Source of the DNA: Pinus tabuliformis
Lineage: Eukaryota; Streptophyta; Pinopsida; Pinales; Pinaceae
Length of the DNA: 64,000 bases
Direction: 5' to 3'
NCBI GenBank assembly: GCA_031772625.1
Contig: CM062807.1
Location: 1,149,149,007 to 1,149,213,006 of the forward strand
In this document: positions 10,501 to 20,283 of the stretch, piece after piece
How positions within the stretch are numbered: the first letter of the stretch is position 1
How the letters are laid out: each line of letters opens with the position of its first letter
Made by a program: the position numbers and the translations under genes
The notes under the pieces: generated by a model
The model's database searches: none
Seen by the model: the letters and a program-made list of their open reading frames with translations, nothing else
What the model was told of the DNA's origin: nothing

Positions 10501-12879
10501 TCTAGTGGCATCTAAGGTGCACAGAGGTGCTGAGTACACCTCGTCTTCCTCTCCTTCTTCCAACCAGAGTGGTAAGTCATGCTCCAAGGAGGGTTGGGCA
10601 AGAGGGTATAGGACTAGCTGCTTGGACATGGGACCATTTTTGATGGTCATGTTTCCTGCACGACAACTTATGTAAGCATCTGCAGTAGCTAACCAAGGCC
10701 TTCCCAAAATGAGAGGATATCCAGTAAGCTTGGCCTTTGGTTGCAGAACCAGGAAGTCTGCAGGGTATTCCCAAGAGTCAATAGAGACCAAGACATCCTC
10801 CACAATCCCTTCGGGAGTCACGGTGGAGCGATCTGCTAATTGCAGTACTGTCGAGGTCTTCCTCAAGGAACCCTGAAGATTAAGCTTAAGCATGGTATCC
10901 CTGGTCATCACATTAATGGCAACCCCCAGATCAATCAAGGTGTGAGGTATAATAGTGCCATTGATGTGAACATCTACTACAGGACTTCCAGGATCTAGGT
11001 ACTTTGGGTAGATGACTTGACCTAACATAAGGTCAGACAGTTGTCCTATGACATTGATAGTTGAGGCATCTTTCTTCCGTCTGCCTGGGTGTTTGAAACA
11101 CTTCTCCTTAACCAGCTTGTTGTATATTGGCACATCCTTGATAGCTTGGAGAAGTGGTATTTTTACACACAACTGCTTGAGCTCACCCAGAAGCTCATCC
11201 TCCTCTGGGTTGGGTTGTGTGGTGGCTGTTAGTCTCTCAGGAAAGGGTGGAATAGCCTTTGGTTCACTTTCCTGCTTATCTTCCTCATCCTCTAGGGGAG
11301 GAGGTTGGCGATCTGGTAGAGTCTTTCCAGATCGAAGATTGATCTCCTGAATCTCCACAGCATAGGTAGGGCATGAGGTTTCCCCAGTGTATACCTGCTG
11401 AGCCTGTCTATTGTTGGGGTTCGGGTTCGGTTGAGCAGGCATTTGAGGTTGCCTTGGAGGAGCAGGAGGTAATGGCTGAGGTTGAACTGGTGGTGGAGGC
11501 AAGATGGCAGGAGGAGTGTTGTATTGGGGCCTCCACCCCGACTGAGGTGCATTCCATTGAGGCTGTGGCTGGGCATGTGAGTGATATGAATGAGAAGTAG
11601 GTTGAGTGGGGTACTGAGGTGGATAAGACCATGGAGGAGGCATGGACCATGAAGGATGAGCAGGGGGACCCCAGGAAGGCATAGGAGTCGATTGGTTGGG
11701 GCTGTAATAAGCTTGAGATGCCCCTTGCATCCCCTGCTGATAAGGTCTAGATCCCTGTGGCCTCCTTTGGTTGAGGTAATAGAGAGGCTCTATGGGAGCT
11801 TTTGTCCCTTGGTACATGGCTTTAAACCCAGGTAAGGTTGGACACTGATTTGTGGGATGGTCCTCCTCACAAACAAAACACACTTCAACCGAATGCAATG
11901 GACATTCGTTCTTAGGGTGCCTCCTTGTGCACCTAGGGCAGAAGACAGCCAAGGCTCTCTCAGCCTCTTCTTTCTTTTGCTGAATCCTGAATGTGTCAAG
12001 CTGCATGGCAATGGTTTGTCTCACCTCACTCTTAAGATCTTCTAATTGATTTGCAAGCTCATGTTTGGAGAAAGGGACACTAGTTGAGAGGTGATTTCCT
12101 CTACCTCGTTTCCGAGCTGCCCTGGAGTGGTTTCTAAACACAGTCTTGATGTCCTCATAAGGCAGTTGGTAAATGTCCCCCCCAGCTAACATGTGAAGGG
12201 TATCTAAGAGGTCTTCAGGGACTCCTCGGAGCAGGACCAACTTGAGGGATTCAGGGTCAAGTGTGCACCTGGCCCGCTTATAGCTTAGTTGGAACCTCTC
12301 CTCATAATCCTCTAAGGACTCATCATTTCCCATGGACATCCGAAAGATTTCCCCCTTTGTTTCCTTGGACCTACAGTAATCCCGGTACTTGGTATTGAAA
12401 GCCTGCTGCATCTGAGCCCAAGTGGTGATACTATTCCCAGGTAAGCCCATGAACCAGCGTAGTGCTGCATCCTTAAGAGTGGAAGGGAAAAGTTTCAGCT
12501 TTTGCTCATCTTCAGTATAGTCATAGGTTCTACAAAGGACAGCAAACTCAAACAGGAAGGTATCCGGATCTTCAGTGGTCAGCCCATGGAAGTGAGGTAA
12601 GGCGGAGGGGCTAATGTTCTTCATTTTCATCTCTCCATTGGTCTCTCGGATGGGGAAGGCACCTTCTATTCTCTCATCTTCTCTTCTATTGTCAGCCATA
12701 GCTTCAGATGGAGTGGTCTCTAACTCTTCTTCTACTATAGGGTCTTTGGATATCTCAGGATGTTCACCTGTAGGTTCTTCTGGGTCACTGTCACCAAAGA
12801 AGAGAGAAGGGTGACTTAGTGATGTGGTGGGGGTGTTTGGTAGGAATTTGCCTGATCTATCTCGATTCCTACGAGGCAT
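7504..12879 (-). CDS. Athila-type gag-pol polyprotein
   Basis: One 1,791-codon frame. Order: gag core about residues 95-250; two CX2CX3HX4C zinc knuckles near 312-345 (CPRCTRRHPKNEC and CFVCEEDHPTNQC); a Pro/Gln-rich linker; aspartic protease near 648 (TLIDLGVAINVM); reverse transcriptase with YMDD near 1057; a single RNase H domain (HTDAS near 1203); integrase with an HHCC zinc region, the DDE residues at about 1483 (GMDFVG), 1539 (TDQGSQF) and 1575 (NGQVEV), and a C-terminal GPY-type region (RTRWLGPYAVEK). It makes the capsid-like particle, copies the element's RNA and integrates the DNA. One RNase H domain and the tRNA-Asp primer site argue for Athila rather than Tat/Ogre. It looks whole. 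Confidence 0.93.
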   Translation of the reverse strand: MPRRNRDRSGKFLPNTPTTSLSHPSLFFGDSDPEEPTGEHPEISKDPIVEEELETTPSEAMADNRREDERIEGAFPIRETNGEMKMKNISPSALPHFHGLTTEDPDTFLFEFAVLCRTYDYTEDEQKLKLFPSTLKDAALRWFMGLPGNSITTWAQMQQAFNTKYRDYCRSKETKGEIFRMSMGNDESLEDYEERFQLSYKRARCTLDPESLKLVLLRGVPEDLLDTLHMLAGGDIYQLPYEDIKTVFRNHSRAARKRGRGNHLSTSVPFSKHELANQLEDLKSEVRQTIAMQLDTFRIQQKKEEAERALAVFCPRCTRRHPKNECPLHSVEVCFVCEEDHPTNQCPTLPGFKAMYQGTKAPIEPLYYLNQRRPQGSRPYQQGMQGASQAYYSPNQSTPMPSWGPPAHPSWSMPPPWSYPPQYPTQPTSHSYHSHAQPQPQWNAPQSGWRPQYNTPPAILPPPPVQPQPLPPAPPRQPQMPAQPNPNPNNRQAQQVYTGETSCPTYAVEIQEINLRSGKTLPDRQPPPLEDEEDKQESEPKAIPPFPERLTATTQPNPEEDELLGELKQLCVKIPLLQAIKDVPIYNKLVKEKCFKHPGRRKKDASTINVIGQLSDLMLGQVIYPKYLDPGSPVVDVHINGTIIPHTLIDLGVAINVMTRDTMLKLNLQGSLRKTSTVLQLADRSTVTPEGIVEDVLVSIDSWEYPADFLVLQPKAKLTGYPLILGRPWLATADAYISCRAGNMTIKNGPMSKQLVLYPLAQPSLEHDLPLWLEEGEEDEVYSAPLCTLDATRRDPPTEDDLIETLIQNPPSSTLPLEKLVEDAQASTLVDLCTTNPVAPRVKNVEFGPKKALNISSSLSPSQEKELCSLLANHLDAFAWSYKEMKGVHPSVCTHHIYIKEDCKPVRQPQRRMNPALKDIVKEELQKLFDAGFIYPISDSEWVSPLVLVPKKNGKWRICVDYRELNKATKKDHFPLPFIDQVLDGLAGKKFFSFLDVFSGYNQIQISPEDQDKTTFTCPWGTFAYRVLPFGLCNAPATFQRAVLSIFSELVHDAVEIYMDDFTPYGANFQEALSNLGKVLTKCTEMNLSLSPEKCEFLMTEGTVLGHTISCQGLQVDPNKISLIKRVPPPQKVRDVRSFLGLAGYYRRFIKDFSKLALPLFGLLAKDVEFNWTDDCQRALNELKDKLVSAPILRGPNWALPFHIHTDASNKAIGAALGQVEQKLPYAIYFVSKNLSKAELNYTVTEKEFLAVVHALNKFRHYITGYQTFVHIDHAAIRYLMNKPDVNARIIRWLLLLQQFDLTIVDKPGRENVVAEFLSRLDLSADEDGTVDDQMPDEHLFAISVLSPWFADIANYLVSAQFPPHLSAREKSRIIRKSASFTWIGGNLFKLGPDQILRRCVREDEVFDIFLTCHDGPCGGHFAAKRTAFKILQAGYYWPTLHQDVRRYVSQCDQCQRMGKPTQRDEMPLQPQVTLEPFEKWGMDFVGPINPSSRQRTYIIVCTDYLTKSVETKAIKAATEEKVAEFLRENIFYKFGYPRELVTDQGSQFTSNLVEDLLAHHKIKHRTSTPYHPQANGQVEVTNRALEGILTKVVSSSRKDWADRLVEATWAYNTTWKTTTGFTPYELVYGKRALLSIEFEYNTLRMAAQLDLDLSYAQQERLLQLNGLDEHRMQALLHSEVVQLQRKVWQDQHLHDKQFQPGDWALLYDSRYKDFKGKLRTRWLGPYAVEKCHDNGSVLIRTIDEEAIPMLVNGHRLKIYRRPLSRQEFIKTIEKSVLVIEKGSASASGIP

Positions 12880-13246
12880 GAAATGGAAAAGACTTTCTTT
12901 TCTTTTGATTACTTTTGCTTTGCTTTTCTTTTGGTACCTGCAAAACTGAGACAGATTGGTCTACAACTAACTATGAAAGATGCAGAATTAAACTGAAAGC
13001 AGGAAAGAACTAATCTACTTTGCTCAAATGAAATTGCAAGAATGGAAATGCTAGTCTACGCTTGCAGAAAGGAAATGTTAATCTATGAAAGTAGGAAATG
13101 CTAATCTAGGAAAGCAGGAAATGCTAATCTACGAAAGCAGGAAATGTCTATGCTACTTTTGCAGAATGGAAATGAAGTAAACTACTTAGCAGAAGGCAAG
13201 AGTAAGGAAGTAGAAGGAAAGCAACAATTACTAATACTCTGACGCT
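12880..13246 (-). other. Leader between primer site and gag, with short tandem repeats
   Basis: About 370 bp with no gene. Positions ~13060-13150 hold four imperfect copies of a ~25-bp purine-rich unit (GCAGGAAATGCTAATCTACG and variants). In element orientation this is the transcribed leader, where a packaging or dimerisation signal would be expected. That role is an inference from position. Confidence 0.6.
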
Positions 13247-13264
13247 TCCCCGGCAACGGCGCCA
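13247..13264 (-). promoter_or_regulatory. Primer binding site, tRNA-Asp type
   Basis: On the minus strand it reads TGGCGCCGTTGCCGGGGA, a few bases after the 5' LTR end. This is the 18-base sequence known from many plant Athila and related gypsy elements and assigned to tRNA-Asp. It fixes the element's orientation. Confidence 0.93.
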
Positions 13265-13270
13265 AAAAGA

Positions 13271-15417
13271 TGGTGGGCTCCAGTATTGTAGCAATAATGC
13301 TACAACTCCTGGAGCTTCCTATCTCTAATTTTATCAACCCGGTAGTTCGTACAAACTTGGAAGCGACGGTGCTGTATGCACAAGTACTAGCTCTTGTCGC
13401 AGCTATCACTTAGTCAGCTGGCACAAGTCCGCTAGGGCTCAAGCCAACTTCTATAGGCTCACAGAAGAAGCTTTATGAATGATGGACGAAAGCTAACTCA
13501 AAGGAGACTAGTCTATTTGCAAAAAGAAACTGAAAGCCAACAAAGCATGAAAACCCTAGTAAACCCTAATTTGACTAGCTAGACCCTAACTATGCAAAAC
13601 TGTGAATGAAACTACTACCACTAATGCCATTACTTGTAGTGAGCTGAAATACATGCATCTAAGCTACTTGCATCTGAAAAGACATGTTTTTGTATTTTTT
13701 CATTAAGTGGTTGGATTTGTTGTGATGATGCTTTTGATTAGGGTTTGGTTGTGCAGGAGCGGTTGGAATGGAAGGAAAGCATGGGCAAGGTCAGGATGGC
13801 TAGGGGAGGTCCCAGAGGGTCTCTAGCATCAGTCCACAGAAGTCTACCACGTTCGGATGCTCAGCAACCGAGTTTGCAGGCTTCTACAGGAAGTCTGCAA
13901 GGGATCCTACAGGAAACTCAGGGATTTCTACAGGAAGTCTGTACAATTCTACAGGATGTTTGGCCGTGGAAGTTTTGGGAGATGGTGAAGTGTTGGAGTG
14001 GTGTGGGAGGATAGGTGAGATGGAGATGGAGCTGGTGATGGCTCAGGAGCAGAAAAATCAGATGGAGGAAGAGTGCATGCAGTGGTTTGATGGTTGGAAG
14101 GATGGGATCAACGGAAGTGTAAGTAAATGGAGCTAAGTGATTAATGAATGAGTTGGAGGGTAAATGAGTTGGACAGAGGCTGAGTAGGTGGATTGAGGAG
14201 AGATCAAGAAGAAGAAGAAGGAAGTGGAATGATATGGAGCAGCGTAAATGAAACAAATGACTTATGCACCAAAAACGAGAATTCATTAACCTATGATAAC
14301 TGTGCCATGAAACCTATGAACAGCAATGGAAAACCAAGAAATGAAACTCGTGCATGGAAGTGAAATGTAGAAGTATGGTTCAATATCAAGAGTGCATGGA
14401 TGGATCTTCAATGAAAATGTCTATGTTGTAGCTTGCATGGAAGTGAGAAGAACTGCGTTTCTTTTTGGTGGTTGGTTATGGACTGCACCCCAATCCCTAA
14501 GAGAGATGGCAGTGAGCTTGAACAACCTTTTGCTGGAGCTCCAATAAATTATAACTATCCTCCTATCGAATCTAAGCAACTGAAACAAATTCACCATAAA
14601 CTAATCCTATCTAAGCTCATGAAAAGGACTAAATTAATAGACTGTAAATTCGAATTGCATGTTAAAGTAAAAACTCAAAGTGCTGGAACGAAATGCAAAC
14701 AACATTACAACACCGAGGAGATCTATTGCTCTCAGGTTGGGCCCTAACCTGAGAGCTATAGCTCCCTTAGAAACTTAGAATGAGATCAAAATCTGCCTGC
14801 CTTTATTCATAAACGAAAGTCTGATGTCATGCCAAAACTGGCTTACAAAAGGAACAAACATCGAGCTGTAGCTCGTACTTCCAAATTACAAGAGCAATAC
14901 AAAAGTTCAAAAAGCTCCTATCCAAGGCTACGGCCTCAGTATTTATGCAAAATGATCATCCAACAGGTGTCCTTGATTTGTGGAGCTCGGCTGTCCAACT
15001 GAAGGTTAAACTGCTGATCCTGTAGGACAGTTATAACTGCTGTTCCTGTAGAACAGTTATAACTGTTGTTCCTGTAGAACAGTTGGCTGCCTCTAAGCTC
15101 GGTGGGGAGATGGATTGGAGCTCGGAGCTATGGTGGGAATTACGAGGAAGGTCCCCAAGACCGTGGACATCCTCTCCTAAAAACCAGCAGTGCCACCTCA
15201 TTGTCTCCTTGTCTCCTTTTTCGTGGTCTTTGCTCCCTTTTAATGCCAAAACCTGAAATCATCATGAATTAGTCACGTGGATAGAATGCCTACCCTTCTT
15301 CCTACAAACAACACGAATAAACCAAGAAATGAATGCATAAGCAATAAAAAATGAATGGTTTGAGCAGAGCAAGTAGGCCAAATGAGCCCAAATTGTACCA
15401 AAAATTGGGGCTCATCA
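13271..15417 (-). repeat. 5' LTR of the Athila-type element
   Basis: A direct repeat of 452-2598, same length, about 1% different, bounded by the primer site and by CTGAT at 15418. A TATA-like word (GCATAAATACT on the minus strand, about 14937-14948) is a candidate promoter; a transcription start cannot be placed from sequence alone. Confidence 0.95.
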
Positions 15418-15422
15418 CTGAT
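15418..15422. repeat. Target-site duplication CTGAT, right copy
   Basis: An exact partner of 447-451. Removing the element and one copy restores continuity with the reverse complement of the right palindrome arm (about 27944-27969), which proves the palindrome existed before this insertion. Confidence 0.95.
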
Positions 15423-17893
15423 GACTTTGATTTTTGAGATTTTTCAAGGTCAATTATATTTTTGGAGCCACCTAGATCACTAATGGTAAGTATAAACAAA
15501 AACATGATCAACCTCAAAGTACATACAAGTTAAAATCTAGTGACAAGGTATGGTCACATTTGCAAAAATAACAACTTGTAGCCTCCTAGAGGAAGCTGAA
15601 ACCACTATAATATAGGACTTAATACACCATCGCCAGGCTTGTGGGTGAGAATGTTTTTGGATTAAATCTTCTACCCTTCCTCGAATTACTCCTTCAACTC
15701 TTTAACATAGAGTTTGTTTGATCATACTACCTTCCTTTGTTTGACACGTTAGAAGTGGTCCATGACTTGACCATTACAAAGCTCAACCATGATTACATTG
15801 AGCAAGTTATAGTAGACAAAGTCATGGACACTAAGTTGAAGTGAACCCACTATAATTATACAACCTTTTTCAGGTTATTAAAAAACATAAGTGGTTTATC
15901 AAGAATTAAATTTGATAGAAATTCCCACATCTTATATATGAACTTGACACAATGAAAACTATGGTTGTTTAAGGGAGAAGGATTGATCCAGATGGTTGTT
16001 TGAGCCATCTTATAAATAATATTAATATTGGAAATTCTCAAGTCTTGAAATCATGGTGAGTTTTCGAAGGCCTTTCCGAGTGTTTTTCGACATTTCAAAG
16101 CCAAATGGTCAAGCATCAGGATTAGTTTGCAAACTCTCTTTTCAATGAGCTAAAGAGTACTAAAATATATCAATGAAGTAAATATTATAGTCCCAACAAG
16201 GCTTCATATGTTTTTAGACGACTCAATTTTATATAGCAAAGTGTGCAGACTCAACCCTATTAACTTCAAATTAGGATTAAGGTTTTTGCATCTTAAAGTT
16301 TATATTTTTATCATTTTTTTGAAATTATTAAATAATGTAGCTTTCACCATCTTGTTAAAGGTTTATCGTAAATAATATCATAAATATTAAAGATAGATAA
16401 TTACAACAATTTTATTTCTACAATATTTTTCACCATTCTTAATTAATGAAATTATCTAGCACAATTGCTCACCAAAAAATATCTTGAACATAATGGTTGA
16501 TACATTTGAGATACATTGTTTCCTAATAATAAAATAATATTCATACCCTTTATACATTATACATTCAATAAATACAATTGTTTATGTTCATACCCTTTAT
16601 ACATTATACATTCAATAAATACAATTGTTTATGACATAAAGTGCGCAAATTTCAAAGCTGCAACTCCTTTAAACATTGTGATTTGTAAGAATCTTTCTAA
16701 ACATTATAATTATGTATGTGCACTTTTTTCATGGAATCACGGAGAATCCTGCAAAAGATATGAACCACATATGAACACACTTCTGTAAAAGTTGTTCGGT
16801 TTCCCAAGCTTTACCTAAGTTATGTGGAACATTTCACAAGTTTGTAAATTGCTTTCTTACTATGTTGAGGGCCACCCCCACTTGGTCACAAAGCTTGTAT
16901 ATGTTATTTGTTTTTTGAATTTTATGCTTTTGTTGGCTTTATTTCTATTTTTATCATATTATTTATTAAGGTATTGATTGATTTATTGCAATAAGGTTAA
17001 AACTACATATGCTTATTAAAAGTGGTAATTTTTTTTTACTTTTAAAGTATTTATTTGTATATCGTTAACAATAAGTTAAAATTTATAATAGTAGTTAATA
17101 AAATTTAAATATAATTTTGATAAATTATTATTTTTGGATATATTTTAATTAACCATAATTATAATGTGAAATTTTATGTAAAGAATGTGATTTGAAATAA
17201 AATATATAATTTGAAGTTTAAATATCTCACAATTTATCTTGTAAATTGTACATAAAAATGTATATAAATTCACTTTAAAAGTTATCTACTCCTATCCTGT
17301 GAATATAGACTCTTCTCGATACAACAAAGAGAGAAAAAAAAACCTACCTAATTTACCATTTTCCTACTTCCATATTATTGCAAAATGAAATTTGATGCAT
17401 AAATTTTTATGACGCATGCATTTCCACTCAAATATTTCAACTTGTCTTTCCTTTTCCTTTTATGAAATTTAAAATTATTTGGTTACGAACGTATTTTATT
17501 TATTAAGTTCTTCTTTTTTAATGAAATTTGAAATATGACATCAGAGAAAGCTACAGGCAGTTAGGATGAAATTTCCACGTGCAAGAAATTTTTCTTTCAC
17601 ATTCCAAAAAAGTGGCAGCGATTCTCCGTTAAAAAAGCGACAGCAACATTTGTGAAGTCCGTAGGCTGCAGAGAATTGACCAATGACATTGATTTAAATG
17701 AAATATGTTTCTAACCGAATTTTTCCACCACCTCGCGAAGGGACTCAATTTTAATAATAATTCTCATAGAATGTTCTTAAATAAAATTTAATTTATTTAA
17801 ATCCACACATATGGAATAATTCACATAATTTAGTAATTTGGGAGGCCATGTATTTCTTTTTTTTTGGGAAATGGAAGATTTATATATATATTT

Positions 17894-18060
17894 TCAAGTT
17901 GTTTTTAGTGAGATGTTTTAGAAAAATTTTTGGTGGGTTTTTTCAATCTAATTTCTGTAAAATCAGGTAGGAATTTATTGAAATCACAAGTTTGATGGGT
18001 AACCCCTACACAATGGAAGTGCCCTAGGGTTTTTCAGGGTGTTGAATCCATAAATTAAGA
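17894..18060 (+). mobile_element. Mutator-type transposon end preserved in the palindrome arm
   Basis: The sequence from about 17897 inward (AAGTTGTTTTTAGTGAGATG...) aligns over ~150 bp with the left half of the 258-bp MITE at 51938-52195, including shared words GGTGGGTTTTTTC, AATTTATTG, CAAGTTTGAT and GGGTTTTTCAGGGTG. Outside 17894 the sequence matches the otherwise unoccupied unit B (near 51545), so this is a real insertion boundary. The opposite end of this larger element was not found. In the right arm the corresponding tip is replaced by an AT microsatellite. Confidence 0.55.
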
Positions 18061-18194
18061 CATATTTTGAGTTTTTCATTTTGGAAACAAAAAAGACATT
18101 TTCTTTGGGTAATTAGTCATAATGTGACCATAAACAAAATAGATTTTGCAACAAAATACATTGTTTTCTATAGTCTAGAGGTTGAGTCAAGTAT

Positions 18195-18862
18195 TTAGTC
18201 GCTATTTTTTAGCAAAAAATGCTCAAAAGAACCTTTTCTTAAATTGCACAAATACATATAATGGTGCAAGTAGTAAAAGTATGCTAATGGAGTTATGTGG
18301 CGAAGGATTATGGTCTTACCCAAAGCATTTGCAATGTTTGTTAAGGTCTCATGACTTTGACATTCCAAATTGAGATTAGGTATTTTGACCCATATTGGAC
18401 CAATGATAGAGCTTATGTATGCAAGTTGAAACAAGGTTGCTAAAGTGCCATAAAATAATGCAAAACTATCTAGAAACCAAGACCCTTTGCCAACAACTTG
18501 CTTTGACTTGGAAAATAACTCCATCATGAAAATATCGTTTTTGTGCGAGCAAGCAAATATTCCTCTTACTTCAATATTCCAAAGGGAGACCAAGTATTTT
18601 GAACCATATTGGGATCATCAATAAAACTTATGTCTGTAGGTTGAAACAAGGTTGCCAAAGTTTTGTTTAAAAATTCAAATCCATCTAGTAACCAAGGCCC
18701 TTTGTTGACAACTTCTGCTTTGCTAAACTTGGAAAATAATTTGACAGTGAAAAGTTTCTTTAGTATGTGAGTAGGAAAATTCTCCATAAGTGAGAAATAC
18801 TCCTCCTGTTTGACCCATGCTAATTTAAGTTTAATAATTAGTGTTAATGAAAATGTCTCCAC
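18195..18862 (-). pseudogene. DUF4283-like remnants, two tandem partial copies (left arm)
   Basis: Two overlapping-in-content open segments on the minus strand (18566-18862 upstream, then 18195-18593) show the DUF4283 pattern: NKGPWLLDGF in the first, and GKGSWFLDSF followed by PIWVKIPNLNLE and IANALGKTI in the second. DUF4283 is known from ORF1 proteins of plant L1-type LINEs and from related CCHC proteins. Here the N-terminal half appears twice in tandem and no zinc knuckle or reverse transcriptase follows, so this is a decayed fragment. It lies ~300 bp inside a Mutator-type end, so capture by a DNA transposon is possible. The mirror copy is at 24672-25459. Confidence 0.55.
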
Positions 18863-20109
18863 ATAGAAGGTTAGGCTGGGTCCCTATCTAGTATTGAGGA
18901 GTTTGGTGGAATGAAACTAGGAATAGGTTGGTAATAAGGAATTTTTCCTTGAAAAGAGGATTTTTATCATCAATAGCATTAGTCATGATCATAGTGTTTG
19001 GAATATTAGTGGTGGAGCTTGCCCCTTTGTTTTTGGTACCTCCATCTAAGCAAGTGCGAAATGGTAAGGTGGAATTCTTTCTAAAGTTAAATTCACATGG
19101 TAAATAGTGATAATTCCATTAAACAAAACACATCATTGATATTTTAAGGGGATCCTAGTCTGCAAGTGAACCTTTCTCTTTATAATGGAAATTGGACCAT
19201 AAGTTTTCATGTCCAAAGTGAATGTGCACCTTGCTAAAAGACTTCACAAAGCTATATTTTCAATCTACCAAAAGAAAACATAGTGTCGAAGTACACATCT
19301 TCCACACCTTGCATGTAAAGTTGAGTATCACAGACTCATAGTAGCACTTGATTCTCAAATATAACAGTGGCCTACATAGATACATGCAAACCAAAATGGA
19401 ATATTTGGACATCTCTTCATTAGGAGCTACTTAATTTTATATCATCAAGATTGAGGAAAAAATGGCTTAGTAAGAGAGAATTTGGAATTGAAAATCAACC
19501 AAAACAAAAGAAAAATGAGTCTAACTCTTAAAATAAAGGAGAAAGCAAAGATAACCAACATTGAAACACCCACTATAAACATCATGCAACAAATATAATA
19601 TAGTCGAAAAATACAATAAAATAGTATAATACCTAATAAACCTTGAGAACAACCATGACAAATGTCATACATGATAGTTTTTATTGGCCATAATGAAAGG
19701 TTTAAACTTCTATTCAACATTACCACCACTAAAACCATGGATAAGAGAAAAAAGAGAATCAATAAATTTCTACTAAAAAATAGTCGATATAGAGAAATAT
19801 GTTTGAAGCCATGGATTTAATATTTGTTTCCATTCCTTTAATAGAATATACTTGTTCCACCAACTCAAATGAAATCTATCCTTCCAATAAGGATTTTCCA
19901 TTTGTTTTCGCTATGTTGTAACTAATATGTAGTTGCATGCGCAATGAAATGCATTCAATCAGAAGCCATTAATTCACACTTTCTTGCAAAGAAAATGTAA
20001 CTATAAATAAAATTATTCATAAAATAACCAATATAAATTGTTTAGGAAAACAAACTTGTTATGATTCTAGAAACAGTGTAATTTTTAATACTACAACTGA
20101 GTTGTAGCA

Positions 20110-20283
20110 ACAACCTTAGTTCACGAGATGTTGTAAATCCTTCATGAAATCAATTAGTGAGTAAATGAAGATAACATTAACACTGGAGTTGCAACAATGA
20201 CCCTAACTCATGAGATGTAAATTCTTCATGAAATAAATTATTGAGTAAATGAAGATAACATTAGCACCTAAGTTGTCGCAATA
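20110..20283. repeat. ~86-bp tandem repeat at the inner edge of the left arm
   Basis: Two and a partial copies of a unit running from GAGTTGTAGCAACAACC-like starts through ATGAAGATAACATTA..CAC. The left arm's similarity to the right arm stops inside the third unit (about 20270). The matching two units open the right arm (23264-23440). Confidence 0.8.

Larger units (their letters stand above)
452..15417 (-). mobile_element. Athila-type Ty3/gypsy retrotransposon, largely whole
   Basis: A 14,966-bp minus-strand LTR element. Parts in element order: 5' LTR 13271-15417, primer site 13247-13264, leader, gag-pol 7504-12879, spacer with motif arrays 5548-7503, extra coding region 2638-5547, polypurine tract 2599-2610, 3' LTR 452-2598. 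The LTRs are both 2,147 bp, end TG..CA, and differ at about 22 positions (about 1%). At commonly used plant rates this puts insertion at roughly 0.4 million years (1.3e-8 per site per year) to 2.3 million years (2.2e-9, conifer-like). The tRNA-Asp-type primer site and the coding region after integrase are typical of the Athila lineage. Gag-pol reads through whole; the extra region reads as three open segments. It interrupts the left arm of the large palindrome. Confidence 0.93.
15423..20270 (+). repeat. Left arm of a ~4.8-kb imperfect inverted repeat
   Basis: The reverse complement of 23264 to about 27943, with about 4% mismatch plus indels. A small-scale check of 170 bases near the outer end shows about 6 differences. 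Indels: the left arm keeps a ~190-bp stretch (about 16690-16880) absent from the right arm; it has a local 45-bp tandem duplication at ~16541-16630; it lacks ~95 bp found at about 26110-26205. It ends next to an ~86-bp tandem repeat (20110-20283). It contains no intact gene, only DUF4283-like remnants at 18195-18862 and a Mutator-type end near 17897. Confidence 0.93.

Noticed and set aside
16516-16788. 90-codon frame in the left arm
   Set aside because: It spans a local 45-bp tandem duplication missing from the right arm; not conserved.
19445-19762. Hydrophobic 105-codon frame mirrored at 23772-24089
   Set aside because: Present in both arms only because the arms are copies; composition is AT-rich and hydrophobic by chance, with no domain.
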